Positions 1 to 7,393 of a stretch of 33,034 nucleotides of DNA are shown in pieces (position 1 is the first letter of the stretch; every line of letters begins with the position of its first letter). The stretch covers positions 1-33,034 of the forward strand of contig NZ_JARUKV010000038.1 of NCBI RefSeq assembly GCF_029688865.1, read 5' to 3'. The position numbers and the translations under genes are program-made. The notes under the pieces are model-generated. The model was not told the origin of the DNA and did not search any database. It was given only the letters and a program-made list of their open reading frames with translations. The stretch is from Natronococcus sp. A-GB7 (GTDB lineage: Archaea; Halobacteriota; Halobacteria; Halobacteriales; Natrialbaceae).

Positions 1-78
1 CTGTGCTCGAGCAATCGTTGACGTCCAATCTAACAGGTCTACGCAGTGGAGCAGGCACCAAAGATAATAAGAACTAAT

Positions 79-243
79 TCAGATTTCAAACCAGAATGCA
101 ACTCCAGCTGTAGCAAAAGCGACACCGCCGAATACAGTCATAGCCGTGAAAAATGATGTGTCTTGGAGAAGTGCCAATACTGTCTGAATCGCCCCTGCAG
201 CAACTAAGAAGGCGGCAATAGCCTTGTAGTGTGTCTTTTTCAT
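79..243 (-). CDS. Small two-segment membrane protein, 54 aa
   Basis: An ATG at 241-243 opens a 54-codon frame that ends at a TGA at 79-81. The product starts MKKTHYKAIAAF, so it has a basic N-terminus. Two hydrophobic stretches follow (about residues 8-25 and 32-51), separated by a short LQDTS loop, and it ends in WFEI. This is a credible two-helix integral membrane protein with the positive-inside end at the N-terminus. I do not recognise a named family, although small two-helix proteins of this kind are common in haloarchaea. A larger open frame on the same strand (86-460) is Cys/Ser/Arg-rich nonsense and is judged a shadow of this gene. The surroundings are AT-rich and no operon partner is visible. 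Confidence 0.6.
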   Translation of the reverse strand: MKKTHYKAIAAFLVAAGAIQTVLALLQDTSFFTAMTVFGGVAFATAGVAFWFEI

Positions 244-1033
244 CAGTTCCTCTTAATATGTCCAGATAATAGCTCTTTCTCTCAAGAGACGACTTAGCCC
301 GGATTGTTAGCCAACAGGCGAGAGGTCGTGTGGTAGTGCAGGTTGATCTGGAATTTGCGGGGATGCAGGTGTAGTCGACCACTGGGTAGATCGACATTGC
401 TGTTGAGGAAACGCAATCACAGCTAGATCGGCGGTTCAAGAGATCGTATCTATAGTACAAATATCGGAAAAGTGTTTTGGCGGATTACTCTCTGCGGTGC
501 GAAAGGTCTAATACGTATAGTCCATAGCCTAGCAAGTGTTGGTGTGGTAGTCCGAACTCACTCGTGTGTCGAGCCCCTCTCGTTCACGAACCACATCAAC
601 ATCGCATTCCTGGACATCCAGGAGAGTCTACCCCTGTGGGCTCTCCTGCTCAGCCCCGTCTACAGAGATACAGCGAGAGTACCTCGGGGCTTGTGCCCGA
701 GGTACTTCACACAGCAACTGCAACGCCCTGAATACGTATCATTGGCTTTTGCCGGTACTGCGATAGGTCGAGCGGTATAGAACTCTCGAGTGACAGTCCT
801 CACTGAGCAGTCCCACTTCAACGAACATCACGCTCCTTTGCCAATTATTGGTCTCAAATTCGGTGCCATTACAAGATCGCTGTCTACTCAATCACCGATT
901 CTGGGCAGTGGACTATTGGCATATTTAATCTCCTCGAGTAGTGGTTATAAACCATTTCGATAGTCGAACCAGAAGCCTTACTTACACCAGTACGTTCGTA
1001 AAGTGAAGAAATAGCCAAAGAGTGACTTAGCAG
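244..1033. other. Gene-poor stretch with a transposon-end-like hairpin
   Basis: No convincing gene is seen in these 790 bases. Open frames at 472-780 and 566-766 have no recognisable domain and unnatural composition. The main structure is a perfect 10-bp inverted repeat at 679-688/696-705 (GTACCTCGGG / CCCGAGGTAC). Its core, CCTCGGGGCTTG followed by CCCGAGG, is nearly the same as the hairpin just downstream of the intact tnpB at 20113-20135. This suggests a leftover right end of an IS200/IS605-type element. A weaker stem, GGAGAG/CTCTCC, lies near 622-648. Confidence 0.5.
679..705. repeat. Perfect hairpin, probable IS200/IS605 right-end scar
   Basis: Ten base pairs at 679-688 pair with 696-705 around a 7-nt loop. 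The sequence matches the tnpB-element right-end hairpin at 20113-20135 in stem, in the GCTTG loop start and in a nearby TTyAC. No T-run follows, so a factor-independent terminator is less likely. No tnpB remnant was recognised beside it. Confidence 0.45.
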
Positions 1034-1825
1034 TTAATCAAGAGGTGCAGCTTCATCTCGAAACTCTTGATACTGATTCAGAGCCCAATTGACTGCTTTC
1101 GGATCATTATTGATCAAGACGGCTTGCACACCACCGTTAGCATGGATCGTGAGTCCAGCATGGTTTTGCTCAGCTGATTTCGCTATCCAAATTGAATATG
1201 GAAGCGGTTGAGTTGCAAGCCAGAAGGAAACACTCTCCATCTGTTCTAACCTCTGCATGACGTCGCTACACGACTCCTGTAATCTTTTTAAAATGTATTT
1301 TTCAATGACTATCTCCGCTTGGAGATCCTGCTCCTGCAGAATTTCGTAGAGCGATCTTGGATACGATGGTAGTGCGACTGGAGCAAGTCCTAAAAAATGA
1401 TCCGAGGATCGAATTATCTCATTGCTTGCTTCGAAAGCCATTCCTGGTACTGATGGGTCTGCAGGATATCGTTGAGCATTCCGAACAAACGAAATATCAA
1501 CCGATGCTTTTTCTGGAAGGGAATTCAGTTCGCCGGAGGAAACTATAACTGATGATATACTCTCGATATAGCGATTATAAGCAGTCAGGGCAAGCAAGCC
1601 GGTAGTCGTTATTCGATATTTTTCTTTATCCTGTTCGACACAATCATGTTCTTCGTATACTTTCAACCCTCGTGAGACCGTCGATCTTGATATCGGTAAT
1701 TTCTGGGAGAGTTCGGATTTGGTACGGGGGGTGGAGGCAAGAGCTTGGAGTAATTCACTACGTTTTCGAAGGGTGTTGCATAGGTCTGAACTAGTCGATT
1801 TCATGTTGTCCGCTTCATCCTTCAC
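1034..1825 (-). CDS. Winged-helix regulator with FilR1-like sensor domain
   Basis: This 263-residue protein has an N-terminal winged helix-turn-helix (about residues 15-80) and a C-terminal alpha/beta domain (about 130-250). The helix pair reads TKSELSQKLPISRSTVSRGL, typical of haloarchaeal MarR/ArsR-like repressors, and is followed by a wing (KYRITTTGLLAL). The C-terminal part has the layout of the haloarchaeal 'methanogenesis regulatory protein, FilR1-type' middle domain, including a short Trp-containing strand and a GGVQAVLINND turn near the end. It is probably a cytoplasmic transcription regulator; the ligand is unknown. ATG at 1825 is taken as the start, and a second ATG at 1804 (MKSTSSDL) is a serious alternative. 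It is transcribed away from the DUF7344 gene at 1951, so the two share a 125-bp divergent intergenic region. Confidence 0.8.
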   Translation of the reverse strand: MKDEADNMKSTSSDLCNTLRKRSELLQALASTPRTKSELSQKLPISRSTVSRGLKVYEEHDCVEQDKEKYRITTTGLLALTAYNRYIESISSVIVSSGELNSLPEKASVDISFVRNAQRYPADPSVPGMAFEASNEIIRSSDHFLGLAPVALPSYPRSLYEILQEQDLQAEIVIEKYILKRLQESCSDVMQRLEQMESVSFWLATQPLPYSIWIAKSAEQNHAGLTIHANGGVQAVLINNDPKAVNWALNQYQEFRDEAAPLD

Positions 1826-1950
1826 TCATGATAAACTTAACCATAGATATTGACAAGTGAAGCAGATACTGTTTGTCTGTTACTCAAATCCTATAGAACG
1901 GTTTATTTGGCCCTGGTGTAATGAGTCAGATAAGATCTGACTGACGAGTA

Positions 1951-2547
1951 ATGGAGATGAGTCCAGAAACAGACCACTGCCTACAAAGCGAGAAAGACGT
2001 GCATTTCAACCCTTGCTCGGAGTCCCAACCAGTATCCAGGAAAGAAATATTTCACCTACTGAGTACAACTCGTCGGCGAGAAGCAATCCGGTATCTTCTC
2101 GAAACAGAAAACCAAGTTGGGCTACCGAAGCTTGCCCGACATATCGCAGCACTGGAGCACGAAACATCTGTTGAGGACGTAACGCAGGCGCAATACCAAC
2201 GCATCTACATTCCACTCTATCAGTCACATCTCCCGAAGCTCGACAAAGCAGGGGTCATTCGATACGATTCGACCAAAAGGCTCATTGAGCCAACTACACA
2301 GCTGAATGTCTTCGCACCGTATCTCGAACTCTCCTCTCGCGAAGAGAGCGATGCTCGGTCTAGTTCTGACACAACGTCCTTTGACATACGAGCGGTCGAC
2401 AACTGGTATTTAGGGTCCGCTGGTCTCAGTGCGACATTGCTGCTGGCCGTTACACTTGGGTTGATCCCGATCTCTGGAGAATTCCTTGGTGGTATTATTA
2501 TTGTTCTGTTCCTCGCAGCGAATGTGCTACGAAATCATAGTGTATGA
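1951..2547 (+). CDS. DUF7344 winged-helix membrane protein
   Basis: This is a 198-residue protein. Residues about 31-120 carry the DUF7344 pattern of haloarchaea: FHLLSTTRRREAIRYLL, then LARHIAALE, then a QYQRIYIPLYQSHLPKLDKAG helix and VIRYD. That is a winged-helix-like fold presumed to bind DNA. The C-terminal ~50 residues form two hydrophobic helices (about 153-172 and 174-194) after a Ser/Asp linker, so the protein is probably a membrane-anchored DNA-binding protein. ATG at 1951 is used; ATG at 1957 is possible. A TATA-like GTTTATTTG lies near 1901. It is divergent from the FilR1-like regulator. The target is unknown, but this family often sits beside accessory or surface-protein genes. 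Confidence 0.85.
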   Translation: MEMSPETDHCLQSEKDVHFNPCSESQPVSRKEIFHLLSTTRRREAIRYLLETENQVGLPKLARHIAALEHETSVEDVTQAQYQRIYIPLYQSHLPKLDKAGVIRYDSTKRLIEPTTQLNVFAPYLELSSREESDARSSSDTTSFDIRAVDNWYLGSAGLSATLLLAVTLGLIPISGEFLGGIIIVLFLAANVLRNHSV

Positions 2548-3177
2548 CCGCCGAATAACCGATTAAACTTTCGTTCGAACTGTTCGCCAGTTAACTCAGT
2601 CCAGGTAGCGTTCACGGAGGAATTCAAGGACATCGGTCGGAGAACGGACGTGGTTCCGATTGGTCCGGCCAGAGTCGGCAGAGTGAGTCGAGTCCATTTC
2701 AGCGATTGGAGTGTCATTTGCAGCGTCGCCTGTCCAAACCAATCTTCAATAGTCCCATTCATCCATATGCCGTTCCACCATGTCTCTCGGTCAGCATCAT
2801 CACCACACTATCGTGGGGTTAGATGACTATAGATTTGATCCGTGGTTTGTCGGTTCGCGTGACGTAGTCGTAGTTGTACATTCTCGAGCCGACCACTGTC
2901 GATTTGGATAATCCGATAGGCCACAGAGTGCCGAAGCGTGTGCGAGTAACGTCCGTCGGCTCTCCTATATCACCGCCTGCGAGCAGCGGCCGCACGTTCG
3001 CTTCGACAGCGAGTTTTTCGATGAGTCGCTGTAGGGATCGTGTTGTGAGTCAGTCGCTTGAGCGGGTAGGACAGAGAGCTGTAGTGTCCTTCCATCGGTC
3101 CGAAGATACCAACGGAGTAGTCGAACCGTCTCAGACTCGAACTCGAGAGTCCTATCGCTGTCGTCACCCTGGAGTTC
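2548..3177. other. Gene-poor stretch, degenerate DNA beside IS6 scar
   Basis: There is no confident gene here. The minus strand at about 2600-2745 holds a ~50-codon open stretch that reads naturally in part (TNRNHVRSPTDVLEFLRERY) but lacks a start codon, so it may be the tail of a destroyed gene. Other open frames (2535-2762 minus, 2874-3182 plus, 2970-3287 minus) have implausible composition. The right part leads into the broken IS6-type transposase, and the matching left end of that element was not found. Confidence 0.4.
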
Positions 3178-3604
3178 ATTGACGAGACCACTGTCAAAAG
3201 AAACGGCGAATGGTCTTGATTGTATGATGCAATAGACTTCGATACAAAATTGATTCTCGACGACCAGTTATTCGGCCACCACGGCACTGATCCGGCGGCT
3301 GCGTTCCTGCACAGACTCCGTGAGAAACACGATTTCTCCGAAGCGATGTTTCTTGTTGATCAGTTTGACTATCGGACTGCCGTTTCCCGATTGGGATTGA
3401 ACGGTCGGGTTGACTATACCGACCGAAACCTCGTTGAAAAGTGGTTTCACACCTTCAAAATTCGCGTTGACCGTTTCCATAACTCGTGGGTGGGAAGTCG
3501 TCAGAGTGCCCGCAAATGAATTGATCAGTTTGTACATAACTACAACATCAGAGCCGCACCAACCGCTCGAGGGAAAGACGTCAGCTGACGAGGTGCTAAA
3601 CTAG
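3178..3604 (+). pseudogene. IS6-family transposase remnant
   Basis: The frame starts in the DDE domain (IDETTVKRNGEWS, containing the first catalytic Asp). It hits an in-frame TGA at 3217-3219 where a Trp is expected. It then continues LYDAIDFDTKLIL..HGTDPAAAFLHRL, FLVDQ, YTDRNLVEKWFHTFK and DRFHNSWVGSR. A frameshift near 3505-3520 moves the conserved end (HQPLEGKTSADEVLN) into another frame ending at 3604. The order and motifs match haloarchaeal IS6-type transposases of about 200-230 aa. The N-terminal third (helix-turn-helix) is missing or unrecognisable. With one stop, one frameshift and no 5' end, it cannot make an active enzyme. Confidence 0.85.
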
Positions 3605-3612
3605 ACAGTGCC
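3599..3612. repeat. Surviving IS6-type terminal inverted repeat
   Basis: AACTAGACAGTGCC reads GGCACTGTCTAGTT on the other strand, the type of terminal repeat found on haloarchaeal IS6-family elements. It overlaps the stop codon of the transposase remnant, as it does in intact copies. I could not find a partner copy to the left, so one end of the element has been lost. Confidence 0.55.
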
Positions 3613-3790
3613 CCACAAATCGATATTCAGATAGCGAATTAATATGCATTGCCCAGAATCAGTTGGTGACGAGGATAGCTTCAATACGATTCACACCTGG
3701 CGAACAATCGGCTGATAACCACGACTCGCTTACGACGGTCATAACTCGTGGGCAAAATCTCTTGTCCCCGCAAGCTAAGTCATAGACAGT

Positions 3791-4207
3791 ATGGACGCCA
3801 GTTATCTTCTCGTCCGCCTGAAACGACCGTTGCTCTACGTAATGGCCTCGATTTATATCATCGCCGGAATAACCCATTTCATCATCCCGGAAGCGTTCGC
3901 ACAGATTGTGCCCCCAATGCTTCCCTATCCGCTTGTGCTTGCGTATCTCTCGGGCGTCGCCGAGGTTGCCCTTGGCGTCGGGTTGTTGTTCTCACGGACG
4001 CGAAAACTCGCTGCCTGGGGTGTTATCGTCCTTCTGATTGCCATCTTCCCGGCGAACATCTATATGGCTGTCAGTGACGTGACGGTGACGGGTGTGTTTG
4101 GTCGGACGCTCAACCCATCTCCGGTCGTCCAATGGGGTCGGCTTCCGCTGCAAGGCGTCCTCATCCTATGGTCGTGGTGGTACACGCGCCCGATGCCTGG
4201 GGAGTAA
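3791..4207 (+). CDS. DoxX-family membrane protein
   Basis: This 138-residue integral membrane protein has four predicted helices (about residues 13-32, 47-68, 75-95 and 112-131). It matches the DoxX/DoxD-like family in length and in the pattern ITHFIIPEAFAQIVPPMLP, then LSGVAEVALGVGLLF, then an NIYMA turn. Proteins of this family are quinone-pathway-associated or stress-related membrane proteins whose reaction is mostly unassigned. The ATG at 3791 is the natural start. It stands alone between an IS scar and a truncated response regulator, so the context gives no further clue. Confidence 0.8.
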   Translation: MDASYLLVRLKRPLLYVMASIYIIAGITHFIIPEAFAQIVPPMLPYPLVLAYLSGVAEVALGVGLLFSRTRKLAAWGVIVLLIAIFPANIYMAVSDVTVTGVFGRTLNPSPVVQWGRLPLQGVLILWSWWYTRPMPGE

Positions 4208-4406
4208 GTGAAAACTGCGGAATTTTCTAGGGAGATTCTCTCGGACATACTCTTTCTCCTACCTATTACTGAGCTCCCAGTCGAGGGGAATGCACGCCAA
4301 CAGACTACATATACTTCGTCCGTTCGTTCACAGGAAGGACTTGGCCGACTATTGAGGCGGGCCTTGTGAGGTTGAGATTAGGCTGACCCCGAACTGGGAG
4401 AGATGC

Positions 4407-4721
4407 CTATGAAGGAACAACAGGAACTTCAGATTTTTCGAACAAAAATTCTTCAATCAATTCTGCCATATAAAGAAACGCAGTAGATCCATCTGGCTTT
4501 GTGAGATCTGCGTTCGCATTGCCGTCATAGCATCTCCTCACGTCTTTATCAGCATCTGACCCTGAGAGCATAATCACCGGCAGATGCTCGATTCCTGTCG
4601 TCTTTCGAATTTCTTTGAGGGTCTCACACCCGTCTCTTCCAGGGAGGTCCAAATCTAACAGAGCTATATCCAGGGAGGGCCGCTCGTCAAGAAACGCCAG
4701 TGCGTCGATTGCATTAGTGAA
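4407..4721 (-). pseudogene. Response regulator receiver domain, 5'-truncated
   Basis: The readable frame begins FTNAIDALAFLDERPSLDIA just after an in-frame TAG at 4722-4724. It continues through the phosphoacceptor strand LLDLDLPGRDG, the MLSGSD Ser/Thr switch and the DLTKPDGS Lys loop, and stops at 4407. This is the last two-thirds of a single-domain haloarchaeal response regulator. The first ~40 residues, with the acidic pair and the start codon, are missing. The break coincides with a tnpB right-end remnant, so transposition or recombination probably removed them. A TTG at 4652 could in theory restart translation, but the product would lack the phosphorylation Asp. Confidence 0.8.
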
Positions 4722-4870
4722 CTACCCCACCCTACCGCGCTCGGGGCTACTCGCCCCTCGCTTGTTGGGGGGGGGGCTTCCTGTTTCTGTGTCGGAACGT
4801 GCAGGAGCAGGTCCCACAGCGGTTCCGGACTCCGCAGGCGATCGAACGAGCGTCGGCGCCCCATCGGTCA
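4722..4870 (-). mobile_element. IS200/IS605 (tnpB) 3'-end remnant
   Basis: The minus strand translates to RSFDRLRSPEPLWDLLLHVP then KQEAPP, which I recognise as the kind of C-terminal tail seen in one group of haloarchaeal tnpB proteins. It is followed by the element-end sequence, with CCCCACCCTACC on the plus strand at about 4725. A run of ten G lies at 4767-4776. The fragment separates two truncated genes (response regulator and Tat lipoprotein) and probably marks an insertion followed by deletion. The tnpB assignment rests on memory of family tails and needs a database check. Confidence 0.5.
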
Positions 4871-5018
4871 GATGCAGGCGGCTGTCGACACCGTCGGTCC
4901 TATCGTCACCGAAACAGCCGGCTATCGCGGCGACACCAAGGCTGGCACTCCCAGCGAGAAACGTTCGTCGCGTCGAGCGGGGCTCCTGGGAAGAGATCGA
5001 AATTAGCCCGTCGTCCAT
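4871..5018 (-). pseudogene. Tat lipoprotein, N-terminal fragment only
   Basis: The product starts MDDGLISISSQEP and has a twin-arginine motif (STRRTFLAG), a hydrophobic run and a lipobox ending in IAGC. This marks a haloarchaeal Tat-exported lipoprotein. After about FGDDRTDGVDS the frame runs into DNA assigned to a tnpB end, so the mature protein is lost. It diverges from the SCO-like gene at 5135, and the adjacent copper and nos functions suggest it was once a cupredoxin or another nos-cluster lipoprotein. That is only inference from position, because no domain survives. Confidence 0.6.
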
Positions 5019-5134
5019 ACTACCCTATTGTAACGAGTCTGGTAAGTCGAATCTGGTTCGGTTATCGAACGAGCACCGTGAATTAGATGATTGCACCAGA
5101 TCGCTCTTCAGAGCCCGAACACTAGCATCACACG

Positions 5135-5809
5135 ATGAATCGACGCGATCTTCTCGCCAGTAGTGCGGTCGTCGGGCTGGCGCCCGTCGCGGGTTGTCTA
5201 ACCGGACTCGTAGACGACGAACCATCCGGTGAGGTGGTGTTGGACCCGCCAGAAGAGAGCACGCAGGGGGAGCCCTCGTATCCGACCTACGGCGAGCCTT
5301 TCCCGACGTTCGAGCTCTCTGATCCCCTGCTAGAAACGTCCGTCGACGTCGACAGTATCGACGAGGAGTGTCTCGTCTGCACGGCGTTCTTTGCGACCTG
5401 CCCCGCCGAATGTGTGCCACTTATGCACGCGATTTCGACGGTTCAGGCCAACAGCCTCGAGAGCGGGCTCGGCGACGACGTCCGATTTCTCGCGATCACG
5501 TTCGATCCCGAGCGAGACACTGCAGACGAACTTTCGGATCACGCCGAGATGGTAGACGTCGATCTCGAGGCGGACAACTGGCACTATCTACGTCCCGAAG
5601 ACGACGACGAAGCGAAAACAGTCGTCGAGGACGAACTCGGCATTCCCTTCGAACGCGAGGAGTTGGGTGACGACTACGATTTCGCACACATAACCGTCAC
5701 CTTCCTTGTTAACCCGGATGGGTACGTCGAACGAAGCTACCGCGGTGAGAACCCCTCGACGGAACAAATCACCGACGATCTGGAAACGGTAATAGACGAC
5801 CGAGAGTAA
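5135..5809 (+). CDS. SCO1/SenC-like copper-binding lipoprotein
   Basis: This 224-residue Tat lipoprotein begins MNRRDLLASS with lipobox VAGC (Cys21). The mature part is a thioredoxin-like SCO domain. The metal-binding Cys pair is in ATCPAEC (Cys89 and Cys93), the FLAITFDPERDTADEL strand follows, and the distal ligand is His185 in FAHITVTFLVNPDG. SCO proteins bind Cu(I)/Cu(II) outside the membrane and deliver copper to cytochrome oxidase CuA or, in denitrifiers, to the equivalent site of nitrous oxide reductase. It lies 3 bp upstream of the TauE/SafE-like gene, so the two are probably one transcript. Together with nosL and nosD nearby, this points to copper insertion into a respiratory enzyme. 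All three ligands are present. Confidence 0.88.
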   Translation: MNRRDLLASSAVVGLAPVAGCLTGLVDDEPSGEVVLDPPEESTQGEPSYPTYGEPFPTFELSDPLLETSVDVDSIDEECLVCTAFFATCPAECVPLMHAISTVQANSLESGLGDDVRFLAITFDPERDTADELSDHAEMVDVDLEADNWHYLRPEDDDEAKTVVEDELGIPFEREELGDDYDFAHITVTFLVNPDGYVERSYRGENPSTEQITDDLETVIDDRE

Positions 5810-5812
5810 CAG

Positions 5813-6649
5813 ATGCGACCCCACCCCCAGGGACCAGTCTTAGAGACCTGTTACGATCCAGGGCTGGATCCGACTGCCGTTGAACCGGTCAGTCTCGTCG
5901 TGTTCGGTCTGATCGGATTACTCGGTGGTGCACACTGTCTCGGAATGTGTGGGCCACTCGTAACGACCTACTCTGACAGAATACGGGCCAAAGATGGGCA
6001 TCGTAGAGAACGTAACGAACTGACGATCAGAGAGGTCAGGCAGCACGCGCTGTTTAACCTCGGTCGAGCGAGCAGCTACGCGATAATAGGTGGATTGTTC
6101 GGTCTTGCAGGGACAGTCGTGTTCGTTTCCCCACAGGCAGTGACAGCCGTTGCGACGGACGTTCATGCAGTCGCCGGCATCGGCGTGGGGACACTCATCG
6201 TCGCAATGGGGATCAACTATCTAATCGGTCGGGGTTTCGTCGGCGGGTCGATCAGCGTTCCGCTTGTGGGAGCAACGCTCGGACGTCTCCACCAGACGCT
6301 GCTCGCAAACGTCGACTCTTGGGTCGGTAACATCAGAATCGCCGGACTCGGCGCGGTTCACGGGTTGTTGCCATGTCCGTTGCTCTATCCAGCCTTTCTG
6401 TACGCGTTTATCCGAGGATCGCCTGTCGAGGGATTTCTCTCGCTGGCTGTGCTTGGACTCGGAACGGTCCCCTCGCTGTTCGTCTACGGAACGCTCTTCC
6501 AGTCACTGAGTCTCGAGACGCGAACGAAACTCCACCGTGTTCTGGGGGCTGCCTTCGTGTTGCTTGGCTACATTCCGCTCCAACATGGGCTCGCAACGCT
6601 CGGTATCGGCCTCCCGCCGATTCCGCTCCCACACTATCAGCCACTTTGA
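5813..6649 (+). CDS. TauE/SafE-like (DsbD/UreH-type) membrane protein
   Basis: This 278-residue polytopic protein has about six helices. The first carries GGAHCLGMCGPL (His41, Cys42, Met45, Cys46) and a later one has HGLLPCPLLYPAF. These paired motifs are typical of the 'sulfite exporter TauE/SafE' family branch related to DsbD/UreH. In bacteria, members of this branch occur beside cytochrome oxidase and copper-assembly genes and are thought to move copper or reducing equivalents across the membrane. It starts 3 bp after the SCO stop codon and ends 26 bp before the convergent nosL. A copper or thiol function is inferred from the motif and the operon; no substrate can be read from the sequence. 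Confidence 0.8.
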   Translation: MRPHPQGPVLETCYDPGLDPTAVEPVSLVVFGLIGLLGGAHCLGMCGPLVTTYSDRIRAKDGHRRERNELTIREVRQHALFNLGRASSYAIIGGLFGLAGTVVFVSPQAVTAVATDVHAVAGIGVGTLIVAMGINYLIGRGFVGGSISVPLVGATLGRLHQTLLANVDSWVGNIRIAGLGAVHGLLPCPLLYPAFLYAFIRGSPVEGFLSLAVLGLGTVPSLFVYGTLFQSLSLETRTKLHRVLGAAFVLLGYIPLQHGLATLGIGLPPIPLPHYQPL

Positions 6650-6675
6650 GAATCGTTCGAGCAGAGTTGATCGGA

Positions 6676-7256
6676 CTACGGTAATCGGTCTCCTCTATAT
6701 ATCCGCTCGATGTTCTCTCCAAGCTCCGAAAGTGTGACAGTATAATCTTCGTCAAGGTCGTCATATTGCTCGATATACTTGGGGGTGCCATCCGTATCTG
6801 CGTAGACACGTGGATTGAGGCCCATTGGATCGTCAGTACGGTGTTCGTCGTATTCGAGTACGTAGACGGCGTCGAACCCATCAACGAGAGGTTTCGTTTC
6901 GAAATCGGTCACCCAGGCACCGACGATGTCGCTCTCCGGTGCACCGAACTGGTCCGGAACTCCGTAGTAGGCGAACAAACAGCCTGGACTACAGAACATC
7001 ATCTCATCTCCGTTTTCGTGGGCGATCTGAGCGTTTCGGTCGGAGTAGTCGGTCACGGCCATCGAACAGACACCACACGGATGCGAACTCGAGAACGCTT
7101 CCGGCTCGTCGACCGGATGGTCGACGAGAAACCCAGACTCCGAGGTGTCGAGATTCGGAACATCCGAATTAGCGTTGTCATCTGTACCGGACAGCCTGCC
7201 AGCGTGCTGGTGATACCGATAGTAGCAAGCACTCGACGTCGATGCCAGGAACCCAA
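6676..7256 (-). pseudogene. nosL: NosL-like copper chaperone, frameshifted at the lipobox
   Basis: The gene starts at 7256 with a Tat-like signal (MGSWHRRRVLATIGITSTLAGC). Immediately after the lipobox Cys codon (7191-7193) the reading frame must shift by one base to continue as SGTDDNANSDVPN. It then runs through CGVCSMAVTDYSD, MMFCSPGCLFAYYG and FETKPLVDGFDAVYV to the stop at 6676. These motifs are those of NosL, the Cu(I)-binding lipoprotein that helps load nitrous oxide reductase. One missing base (GGCTGTCCGG where GGCTGTTCCGG would be in frame) explains the break. A sequencing error or a real loss-of-function mutation would look identical. A truncated cytosolic start at the internal MAV (7062) would lack the first Cys motif. 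It is convergent with the TauE-like gene and divergent from nosD. Confidence 0.8.
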
Positions 7257-7393
7257 AGCACGGATTGTCGTGTCATAGTTTCACAGTTGCCTGCTGCAAA
7301 GTCGATCTGGTACACGAAACGAAATGCGCTCGGTCGCTTCGATGGCCGTACCAGATCGTCTATTGTACTACACCGACCAGATAGAGATACGAG

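Noticed and set aside
679-705. Intrinsic transcription terminator
   Set aside because: The stem is strong, but no T-run follows and no gene ends just upstream; a transposon-end reading fits better.
472-780. 102-aa plus-strand frame
   Set aside because: No domain, unnatural mixture of residues, and overlaps a transposon-end hairpin.
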